Origin: Pratylenchus scribneri
Lineage: Eukaryota > Nematoda > Chromadorea > Rhabditida > Pratylenchidae
Assembly: GCA_030063045.1 (NCBI GenBank)
Contig: JAQSEB010000186.1
Coordinates: 1-64,000, forward strand
DNA: 64,000 nt
Direction of reading: 5' to 3'
Under the pieces are notes generated by a model. It worked only from the letters and a program-made list of their open reading frames with translations, made no database searches and was not told the DNA's origin. The position numbers were made by a program, and so were the translations under genes. Within the stretch, counting starts at the first letter, position 1; every line of letters begins with the position of its first letter. Below are positions 33,209 to 44,200 of the stretch, one piece after another.

Positions 33209-36200
33209 TTAATTTCTCTCAAATTGATCATAATCATCCAATATTTCGGCCATTTTCTCCATCAACCAAGTGAACATATGGATTGGAATTGGCCCATGCA
33301 ATTCCTTTGGTTTATGCCTTTTGTAGGGATTGTTTGACATTGTTTGGAGACGAAAATATAGTTGCTGATTTTGGCAGAAATGAATTTCCAATTTGTAGTC
33401 GTAGTTGAGGCCTTTGACCAATTTTTGGCAAACCATAGATGACTTAAAATGATTATATTAGGTATTGAATTGAATTAATAGCGAATAGTAGAAGGAAATC
33501 TTTTTGAAAGTATAAAGTATGGTTGCACCCCGGAGCCCGGGGAACGATTTTCGGGGACGGGGAATTGCGCGGAGGCAAACTTCGGGGACGGGGATTTTCC
33601 AAACTTCGGGGACGGGGGCAAAAAAGTCCGGGGACGGGGGGGGGGGGGGGGGGGGGACGCGGACGGGGTGCAAGCCTAGTATTAAGTAATCCATATCCCT
33701 ATTTAAGTTATATTTATTATTTTTAATTGTAAGAGGAATTATTAAAAATAATAAAATTCATAGCCCAATAAGACCCTTATCCTCTGAAAATTAAGCTTTC
33801 CATTTCCATATTTATATACTAAATGCTTTGTAAAAGAATGTTTTTCCTTTTAAAAATATGTCTAAATAAGATATTAATTAATCATTTCGATGCTCACTTT
33901 ATTCTCTCCAGTCAATAGGGTTGCTTGTTTTTCCTCTAATTCATTGGACATTGTTTGCATTGCATCAATGAAGCGATATGCATCATCTGGCACCAGCATA
34001 TTTGGAAAATTAATGAAAATAACGTCACCGCCTCCTTCGCCAATATTCTTTTCATATCTCTGAATAAAATATCCATTTCCATTTTAATTTAATAAAGAAT
34101 GCTATGGCATACCTGCTGCACAATTTGAATGTATTTTCTGCCACTCTTGCCCTGTTTTAACTCAATTTTCATTAGCCTAGGCTTCGATTCAGTTTCCAGC
34201 CAATAGAATTCTGTTTCACGCCGAATAAGTCCTTCTTGGATTTTATTGGCTTCTTCTCTATAAGCAATTTGTCCTTTTTCATTAACTAAAATTATCAAAG
34301 AGATAAGTCATTTTTCAAATATTTCAATCTTCTATACCATTATTCAATTTCAAATGTTGATTTGAAGAAGAACTGAAAAAAAGGATTGGTAAATTTAAAT
34401 AAATAGTGGATTTTTAGGGTGAATATTTCATTTTTTTTTGTTTAAATGTTGTATTGTAACAATTTTTGCCAAGTAAAGATTTCGGATAGCAGATTATTTA
34501 TTATCAATATCAAATCTAGCATACCTTTTCAATAATTCGGACATTTTCTCCTTCAACCAATTGAATACGTGTATTGGAATTGGCCCATATAATTTGCTTG
34601 GAGTATGGAATTTATAAGCCCCGGTTGTTATTGTTTGAAGTCGAAAATCCAATTGCTTAGATGCCGGTGATATGTAGATTTTCAATTTGTAATCGTAGAG
34701 AAGGCCATTTTTGACTATTTGACGACATATTGGTGTCTAAATTTTATAAATCGACAACTTGCAAAATACAATAATATATTCCTTGATGTTTGCACTTTGC
34801 AATAAGGAATATTTGGACTTACCCCTAGAGGCATGTCATCCGGAATTTGAAGATTAGGGCAATTTTCCTGCAAATCATTTGAAAGGGTGTGCATTGCGTC
34901 GAGCAGGCGATATGCATCCGTTGGCATTGGAATTGGTGGAAAATAGACGGATTTGTTGCTGTCTTTTCCGACATTCTTTGAAGAATCCAATTTGTCGAAT
35001 TTCTAAAATAAGTTATTTTACTAATAATACTCAATAATATTGTATTAAGTTGTTGTATTTATGTCTCATTTCTGGAATAATTGAAGTTGAATTTAACAAA
35101 TAAAAGCAAATATAAATGAAGGGTAGATAAAAAACAATTTGTTTGATTTAAAAAGGGGATATACGATTTTTTTTAAATTTTTTTATTAAAGGAATTGTAA
35201 TTGCGATTGTAATTTTCATTGTGAAAAATTGGAATTGTAATTGCGATTGTAATTTTTATTGCGAAAAAGTGCAATTGTAATTGCGATTGTAATTTTTATT
35301 GCGAAAAAGTGCAATTGTAATTGCGATTGTAATTTTTATTGGGAAAAAGTGCAATTGTAATTGCGATTGTAATTTTATTGGGAAAAAGTGCAATTGTAAT
35401 TGCGATTGTAATTTTTATTGGGAAAAAGTGCAATTGTAATTGCGATTGTAATTTTTATTGGGAAAAAGTGCAATTGTAATTGCGATTGTAATTTTTATTG
35501 CGAAAAAGTGCAATTGTAATTGCGATTGTAATTTTTATTGCGAAAAAGTGCAATTGTAATTGCGATTGTAATTTTCATTGGGAAAAAGTGCAATTGTAAT
35601 TGCGATTGTAATTTTTATTGGGAAAAAGTGCAATTGTAATTGCGATTGTAATTTTTATTGCGAAAAAGTGCAATTGTAATTGCGATTGTAATTTTTATTG
35701 CGAAAATTATTGGGAAAAAGTGCAATTGTAATTGCGATTGTAATTTTTATTGGGAAAAAGTGCAATTGTAATTGCGATTGTAATTTTTATTGCGAAAAAG
35801 TGCAATTGTAATTGCGATTGTAATTTTTATTGGGAAAAAGTGCAATTGTAATTGCGATTGTAATTTTTATTGGGAATTATTTGCAATATTTAAACGAATA
35901 AAATATGAATATTTTAATTAAGTGACCAAAAAATACATACCTGCACAATTTGAATGAATTCATCGCCCCGTTTGTTTCGTTGCAATTCAATTTTAATTTG
36001 CCTAGCATGCTTTTCATTCATTATATTGACACTAAAATCTAATATTTCTTCTCTCGATATTTCCCATTGTTCTTTATTGTCCTCTTCGGATGTCACAATA
36101 TTCTGCTGGTATGAATCTGAATAGAGATACATTTTTATTTTCTTGAATAAATAATCTTAATTGTGAAAATAAAAAAAAATAAATTCTATTAAAAATTATT

Positions 36201-37567
36201 TACCCTCTTCCAATATCCATTTTGGGAGTTGTGATGGAGGTGGGCCAATTTGTTCGGTTCCATCAAATTCCACCAACATTTTGGCTATTCTATCGCGCAA
36301 CAATGGAAGCAATCGAACTGGCATGTATAAATCATTTGGTTTATGCCATGGATCTGCAGATGTTGTAATTGAGTCTATTCTAAATTCCAATCGGCCATGG
36401 AATGGAAGAATTCTGAGTCCATAATCATAATTGAGACCGCCTCTAACTCCAACGAATATGGGAGAGTTTGGAGGCTGGAAAAAGTTTTTAATTATAAGAA
36501 AGAATAAATTATTTTCACTCGGGTCCAGTTTTTTAGATTTTTCGGGCCGGGGTACCCGGGTTTTTATTCAAAATTTTTCCGGGTTGGGCCCAGGAACCTG
36601 GGTTTTTGAAAAACCAAGTAAATCTGGGTCAGACACCCGGTTTCTGGGCCGGGTTCCTGGGTTTTTCAAAATTTTTCCGGGTTGGGCCTGGGTAAAGGAA
36701 AACCCGGGATTTCCAAATGACCCGGGTTCCGGGCCTGGGTAGGAATCTAATTTTCACCAATCTAATAAGAAAATTAATAAAGCCCATAGAATAATTTTTT
36801 TTATTTATTGAATTGCCTTTTTTCGATCAAAAAATCACCAAAATATTAAATTAAATAATTCTTAATAAACCTTTTTTTGCTCGACAATTTTGCTCATCAA
36901 TTCATCCATTCCTTTGATAAATTTATATGCATCATCGGGTATAAAAATTTGTGCGAATTCATTGCAGCTGGAGAATAGCTATATTTTTAAACTTTTCTTT
37001 TTGTAAAAATGTATATATAAACCCGATAAATTAATGAAATCCATTTTGTACTATTTAACTGTTTAATTTCAATCTGCATTATATTTGTTTCATTTTGGCC
37101 TTTATATTGTTGCATATATTCCAATTTTTCGACATGCACTGTTTCAATTGAATCTGCTTGACTTTTTGTTAAATTAGATTTGGCTTTCGGTGTTGTAAAT
37201 TTATTGTAGCTGAATTAAAGATTAAGAGTTTAGTTTTTCTTAATTTTACCTTAAATTCTTTGTCGAAAAATCTGTTTTTAATTGGTGTTTTTCTGTAAAA
37301 TCATTCGGCGTTTTTCCCACTGTTAGGAATGGAGAAGATGAAAAAAACTTTAAACAATTTTTGAGATTTTTTATTATCAAAAAAATATAGAAAAACCTGT
37401 TGCTTTTGAATATGCAAATTTGTGGTTTTCCCATTGTTTTCAACTAGTAGAAATTTACATAATGAGCGGCTTGAGTAGTTTGAATGGTGGAATCGTAGAA
37501 AATAGCCATTGTGCAGTTTGCAATTGGAAAAATTTCGAGTTAATGTCAATAGCCTTCCCGCGTTCAT
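33209..37567 (-). CDS. Six-repeat PUR-alpha-like protein (paralogue B)
   Basis: Twelve exons on the minus strand: 37567-37397, 37347-37250, 37209-37023, 36978-36871, 36474-36204, 36116-35941, 35002-34823, 34736-34525, 34372-34338, 34285-34113, 34059-33898 and 33442-33209. All phases agree, giving 668 residues. Exons 1-2 match exons 1-2 of paralogue A (presequence-like start, then the shared NGKTTNLHIQKQQ). The rest corresponds exon by exon to repeats a3-b3-a4-b4-a5-b5 of A. The first two a-b pairs of A are absent. Type-a halves read like RQIKIELQRNKRGDEFIQIV followed by IPMPTDAYRLLDAM. Type b reads like YDYKLEI plus PIPIHMFTWL. It is expected to be a nucleic-acid-binding, possibly mitochondrial protein by the same reasoning as A. 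Its introns carry two private MITEs and the shared 40-bp minisatellite. It lies head-to-head with the zinc-finger gene, about 690 bp away. Confidence 0.85.
33518..33678. mobile_element. 161-bp G-rich MITE in PUR-B intron
   Basis: The ends are inverted (TATGG.TTGCACCCCG type at the left, TAGGCTTGCACCCCG as the reverse complement of the right) and flanked by 8-bp near-repeats GTATAAAG (33510-33517) and GTATTAAG (33679-33686), 7 of 8 matching. The inside is repeated CGGGGACGGGG with a long poly-G run. It lies in the intron between exons 34059-33898 and 33442-33209 and is absent from the equivalent short intron of paralogue A. Confidence 0.7.
35190..35875. repeat. 40-bp minisatellite in PUR-B intron
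   Basis: About 17 copies of the same 40-bp GTGCAATTGTAATTGCGATT unit as in paralogue A, in the homologous intron and the same orientation. One unit is 39 bp, and a truncated unit near 35700 marks an internal rearrangement. Confidence 0.95.
36519..36749. mobile_element. 231-bp CCCGGG-rich MITE in PUR-B intron
   Basis: It is flanked by perfect 8-bp repeats ATTTTCAC (36511-36518 and 36750-36757). The inside is a series of inverted and direct CCCGGGTTTTT/CCGGGTTGGGCC words, strongly self-complementary. The 8-bp duplication suggests a hAT-type non-autonomous element, although its terminal repeats are poorly matched. Confidence 0.7.
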
Positions 37568-38261
37568 ATTTCTGAAATTTTTGTTTTGAATGTTTTTTAT
37601 AAATTAAATTAAAACAAGTATAATTTTAATTTCTAATAAAGAAGGAGGACCGGCGGTTTTAGACCTACAATTCCTATACCAATTTGTACTCTCATCAAGA
37701 TTCCAGTACTCATCGGTATCAGGTTGTGAGGTCTAAAACCGGTCCCTGATTTATTTAGAGAAAGGAAGCGCCAGCTGAGACATTTTATCCATTTTGTTGA
37801 AAACCTCATGAGGGAGGTTTTGTTTTTCCTTTTTCGCATATTCGCATCATCACATCATCATCATGGTTTTTTATTACACATCATTTACATTTTACAACGA
37901 ATTTCGTTTAGGTCTAGACTCTAGAGTAAGTACTAGAAAGAACAACAACTAATCTAAAAAATGCCGTAATAGTAAAATCAATCATCAAATTCAAATCACT
38001 TCAAAAAATGCAAAATATCTAATGTCTATAAAAAACCAAATTTTCTTGATAAGCGCTTAATATGTTAAACATTACAAATTTTGTGACAACGCCTATTATT
38101 TTAATTAAATATCCTTTGTTAATCTGTTATTTTTGGACAAGGACTAAATAAATCCGCGCATGTTTTTGTACTAATAAATGCGTCTTCTATTTAATAACTT
38201 ACAACATTTTTTATTCCTATTTTCAGGGTTTAATCAAATAAAATTGACTAAATATTTTTCT
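37568..38261. promoter_or_regulatory. Bidirectional 5' region with small palindrome
   Basis: This lies between the divergent PUR-B and zinc-finger genes. About 37648-37757 is an imperfect 110-bp palindrome with arms containing GGTTTTAGACCT and AGGTCTAAAACCGG. A TTTCAG at 38221-38226, 35 nt before the zinc-finger start codon, could be a spliced-leader acceptor or the end of a 5' untranslated intron. Confidence 0.5.
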
Positions 38262-41200
38262 ATGAGCAGCAATAATCGACAAATGTTTGGTACGGGAAAT
38301 GATGCTGGAACAAGCACAAACAACAATACAATAAAGGTTAGTAAAATAAATGCGACCAAACTTTGGCAAAATCAACACGTATAAATCTCAAGGTTTTTTC
38401 AACATAATTATAAATTTGGCTAATCTAGCAAATCTTCAAATATGTCATTTTAAAGAGTAGAGAAGTTAAATCAAATAAACTTAGCTCAAATAAAACATAA
38501 ATATATTTTTTTGGCTCTGTCGCGATGCGCGAAAAAATGGGCCACAATTTCACACGAAAAAACAGCTCGTTGAGCAAACAAAGGAAAACGAAATAAAATG
38601 ATGACATGTCCGGACAAAACCAATAAATTGGGCGCCGGGCGGACCACACAAACAAATCCATTCTCGACTTAACAATAAACAACTTATCATCATCATCAAA
38701 TAAAAAGGCCCAATTTCTTCACAAAACCAATTTCAAAATTGCTTCAACAAATAAATGCCCCAAAATCGTAAACTTTTATGGCCCTAATGACAAATCCAAT
38801 TTGGCCTATTCACAAAAATGCCATGAATGCCCATTTTTATGTGATTTGGCCCCAATTGACGTATTTTGGCCCACTTTTGACAAACATTGGCCCACCTAAC
38901 CCGACAGAAACTGGCCCTATATAAGCCGGCGGAAATTCCCAGTCCAACATGCACTTTCAATCATTCAAAACGAACACAAACCCAATACAATACAAAACAT
39001 TCACACAAAATTGTATTTTCTATTCCTTGAATAAAATATATTTTTTGTGACTTCAAATTCTTTTCTGTTTGGTCTGTGCATCGCCACAACAGAAAGTGGG
39101 GGCTCAACCGTGGACACAAGTGAGTCCAATAATCAAAATCAATCAAACCCCTCGGGGAACAAATTCAAATCAAGCCTTCGGGCATCAATCAGACAAGCCA
39201 CAGGGCAAAAACAAAATAATCTAACAAAAGAAACAATCCTAATTGAGGATAAAAAGGCAAGCCACAGGGTAAATAAGCAAAATAATCCTAATTGTGGAAT
39301 CAGCCAACAAGGCAAAAGTGAAATAAAACAAAAATACAGAACAAACTCAATCAAACGAATTAGCCACCAGGGCAAAAAAGAAATAAAAATAAATTTATCA
39401 AAGCAATCCCAATTGAGGAATACTGAAACAAGCCATCAGGGCAATAGCGAAATAAATCAAAAATAAATCCAAACAAAAAGGGGTTATAAACAATCCTAAT
39501 TTAGAAAAAATAAATCTCCTCCAAAGGGCATACATTAATCCAAAACGATTCATTTACAAATAACAAATTTAAAGTGAAACACCACGAGGAGAAAAGAGAC
39601 AATACACATCCAATTAAATCAAAACAAATCAAATTGGAAGAAGGAATAACTCCAGCAGAGGAAGCAAAACTTGTCGCTGAAGGCAAATTTACACCAATAA
39701 AAATACCGCCTGAGATCAATTTAGTGTTGGCGCGGGAATTATTAACCAAAGTATTGGAAGAAACCAATAAAATCGATATCACCATAAAAGAATATAATAA
39801 AATTTTAAACAAAATCTGGAATACATATTCATCTAAAGAAACACAATATTCATCTCGCATCAGTAAAGCAGCATATCTTAGCGGTCTTATTGAGAGAGCC
39901 GTGTTTCAATTGTAATAATACTAATTATTATTTTATCTGATTATTAAATAAAATTTATAAAAAACTGATCAGTGAAAAACTTGGATAAATACAAATCAAA
40001 TTATAAGCGATCAAAATAAAACAAATTAAACAATTAAAATGTCTGGAAAATTACGAACCAAAATTCCCCAAATATATAGATCATTAATAAAAAATATGGA
40101 ACAATATGAAATAGATCTAACCAATAAATTATATGAATATCCAAATGAAGATAAAGAAACCTGTGAAAAGGTCTATCTAAAAACAAAGAAAGATATCCGA
40201 AAAATCGGAGATCTCTTTGACAAATTGTATCAATATAATCACAATTGGAACAAATTAATAAAACAGAAAAAAGGAGAAGACAAAGAAGTTGAGCTTGAAG
40301 CTCAAAATAATTTTTATCAAAAATATGATGTCAAAACTATATTGGCAAATGCAGACGCAATATTAGACTCTCTCAAAGAACTAAATTTGGAATCAAAAAG
40401 AAATTTAAAACGATTTTGTAATAATTTAGAAGACCCTGAATCAGAAAACGAGACGGATCAAGACCAAGAAATTACTTCCGATGAGGAACCACAAATCATT
40501 CAATTAAAACAAAATCAGTCAATCTCATCTTCTCACACACTAACTCCCATTACCCCAGCAGATTCTTCATTGAATGAAGATTCAAAAATTGCAAATATTA
40601 ATGTGAAATTGCCTACACTTTCACTAATCCATTTTAATGGAAGAGAATGGCAAACATTCTGGGATGATTATAATTCAACAATTCATAATAATAATCAATT
40701 GGAACCAATTCAAAAATTCAAATACTTAAAAGGACTACTTCACAATGAACCATACAGACTCATCGCACCATATCCATTAACAAATGCAAATTATAATATT
40801 GTAATTGAACTTTTGAAAAAACGCTATGGAAATCCAGAAATACAAAGAGAAAACTTACACACAGAATTGAGAAATTTGAGAAAAACCTCTGACAATCCAC
40901 AAGAACTCAGAAAATTTTTACTTTACGTAAACCGAATCGTACTGCAATTACAAACATTTGAAGAAGATATAAACCATCCTCAAATCCGTCAAGCAATTGA
41001 AACAAAATTACCCATACATTTACGCTTGAAAATATATAAAATCCGGCAAGAAACCGGATATATCTCAACAGAAGATATACTCGAACTTGTAGACCATCAC
41101 ACCCAAGCAAGAGAGGAAATAGAAAAAATGGAATATAAATTTACACACGAAAAAAACGAATTTCAAAATTATAAATTAAAAAACCAACAAGATACATATC

Positions 41201-44200
41201 AAAAATTTAGCAAAAATAATTGGATTAAACAAAATTATAGTAATCAAACAAATTCTCAAAATCCATTTAATACAAGCGCAATGCTGACTAATGCAAATGT
41301 AGAAAAAACAAATAATCAGATTCAAACTAAAAAGTATCAAAATCCAAATTATCAAGAATATGACAATACAACAAAATTTTGTTTTTGCCACTTCTGTCAA
41401 AAAGAGAACCATCAAACAAAGGATTGTGCAATATTTACAACACCAGAACAACGAATGGAACGAATTTATGAAATTTCACTTTGTGTGAATTGTCTAAAGA
41501 AAGGACATCAAGTGAAAAATTGCAATTCTAAATTAGCTTGTTTTCAATGCAATAAAAAACATCATACATTACTTTGCAAAAATAAATCAAAAATTCAAGA
41601 AAAAACGCAGACAAATTTAATAACACAACAAAATGATGAAAAACCAGAATTGACAAAGACAAATGCTTGTCAAATTAAACCCGACAAAACTTCAGACGAA
41701 GATGAATTATTCATGACTATTGAAACCTTTATATATAATACTGAATCAGATGAAAATAAAAGAGCTTTAATACTCTTTGATAGTGCTTCACAAAAAAGTT
41801 ATATAACAGAAGAACTAACACAATCACTTAATCTATCAACAATAAATGAAACTCATCTCGGAATCAGTACTTTCAATAGTGACAATATCAAAGCAGTAAA
41901 AAGCAAAAAAGTAGAAACTGGAATTGAAACTAAAAATGGAGAAATTATAATAATCAAATTGCAAACGATTCAAAAAAATTACAGACTTACTCACAAGACA
42001 GAAAAATGCAAATCCTTTTAAACCAAATCTTACAGTATATAAAACTCAACCCGATATTCTCATCGGCATAGATTATTATTGGCAATTCATGAAACCTGAA
42101 GCAAAGATGGAAATTCTTCCATCCGGCTTTCATATGATTGACACAAAATTTGGAAACATTGTTTCTGGAAAAGGAAAAACAATAATATCCAACATAAATC
42201 TTATTAAAAAGCAAGAAATAAATCCTACTAAAACTATTATTACAAATGCAAATTTAAACACCATTTCAATACCAAAAACAAAGAATTTCTTTCCTTTACA
42301 ATTTCCATTTATATTAACAATTTTATTAATGCTATTTAACCATACATTTTGCACACCATATGAATGCTCAGAAAATATAAAAAATTATGAAACACTATAT
42401 CCAACAATTTATGATAAATCAAAATGTAATATGACTGCAAATTCTTTAACCGGATGTTTTGCCAGTACCACGGGCGCAAAATTACAATATAATTGCAAAA
42501 CTGACTATGGATCAGTACATGCACAAATAAAATGTCCAAGTCAAGAATTCACAGTACCATGTAATTCAGAAGGAATCGAAGATTCCGTAAAAATAAACTT
42601 TGGAATTGATACAATTGAAGAAAAATGTGAAGTGGTTTGTCCTGGAGGCAAATCAGAAATATTAATAAAAGGAAATCTCAATTACATATCCGAACAAACC
42701 GAAAAAAGAGAACAAACAAAAGGAAATTCAGAACAACCACATAATGGTTATAACTTTGACAATATTATCAATACAATAAAAGACACCGGGGGATTTTTCC
42801 TCGACATATTCAAAACCAATTTGAGAAACATTCTTGTAATATTGCCAATTGTGATCATATTCGGACTATTGTTCATTTATTTATTCCCAATCATCTACCC
42901 TGCCCTTTTGAAATGTTGTTGTACTTGTCTCACAACCAAAATGCCAAGAAAGACACCAAATTTCGGCGGGAATGTCGCGATGCGCGAAAAAATGGGCCAC
43001 AATTTCACACGAAAAAACAGCTCGTTGAGCAAACAAAGGAAAACGAAATAAAATGATGACATGTCCGGACAAAACCAATAAATTGGGCGCCGGGCGGACC
43101 ACACAAACAAATCCATTCTCGACTTAACAATAAACAACTTATCATCATCATCAAATAAAAAGGCCCAATTTCTTCACAAAACCAATTTCAAAATTGCTTC
43201 AACAAATAAATGCCCCAAAATCGTAAACTTTTATGGCCCTAATGACAAATCCAATTTGGCCTATTCACAAAAATGCCATGAATGCCCATTTTTATGTGAT
43301 TTGGCCCCAATTGACGTATTTTGGCCCACTTTTGACAAACATTGGCCCACCTAACCCGACAGAAACTGGCCCTATATAAGCCGGCGGAAATTCCCAGTCC
43401 AACATGCACTTTCAATCATTCAAAACGAACACAAACCCAATACAATACAAAACATTCACACAAAATTGTATTTTCTATTCCTTGAATAAAATATATTTTT
43501 TGTGACTTCAAATTCTTTTCTGTTTGGTCTGTGCATCGCCACAACAGGCTCACAATTTTCTCCTTAAAATGATTGATATTGAAGATTTAGATTAGCATTA
43601 GCTAGAATATGCAAAAATAATGATGGCCTAATGCTATTTTCCGATTATCAGGGTGGTGGGTGGATGGCGAAGAAGTAGGAGAAGATGCTGATGATGATGA
43701 GGATGGATGATGAAGAAGATGAATAATCTCTTCATCACCATCATCCATATCATTATCTTCCTCATCCTCCTCTTCATCTTCTTCGCCATTCCCCCCTCCC
43801 CGATAATGGGAAAATACCTGACTAATAAAAACCTTGAGATTATACGACTTGCGGGTACTATTGTAGTTTACGGGATAGAAGGGAAGAAGGAGAAAAATAA
43901 TGATGAAGATGATCAATACTCATCCTCAGCTTCATCTCTTCTTCATCATCCTCAGCCTCGTCCTTTTTCCCTTCCATCCCATAAACTGCAATAGGGCTTG
44001 GCACTGTCATCTACGAAATTTAATAAATTTAAAATTTAACAATTTTAAAATTCTCTTTTAATAATTTCAGCCGAAAATCCAAAGAAGGGTTCACTGGCCA
44101 GATTTGATGAATTTGATACAATTACGACAGTTCGATGTCGATGAGAATTCAAATGAAGAGCAAGAGGATGAAGGAGGTTATACATTTTTTAAAACTTAAT

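Larger units (their letters stand above)
38518..43546 (+). mobile_element. Non-autonomous BEL/Pao-like LTR retroelement with envelope-like remnant
   Basis: The element is 5,029 bp in intron 1 of the zinc-finger gene, in the same orientation, flanked by the 5-bp duplication GGCTC (38513-38517 and 43547-43551). Its 574-bp LTRs appear identical. Inside, in order, are a repeat-rich leader, a small frame, a Gag/protease frame and an envelope-like C-terminal frame. Reverse transcriptase, RNase H and integrase are missing, so the copy cannot move by itself. Identical LTRs imply a very recent insertion or gene conversion. Confidence 0.92.

Noticed and set aside
38425..38682. Minus-strand frames inside both LTRs (also 42895-43137)
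   Set aside because: Identical because the LTRs are identical; antisense to the element and without domains.
43602..43994. Acidic/serine-rich and hydrophobic frames on both strands
   Set aside because: Low-complexity reading of a GAT/ATC microsatellite within intron 1 of the zinc-finger gene; exon 1 to exon 2 phase is perfect without them.
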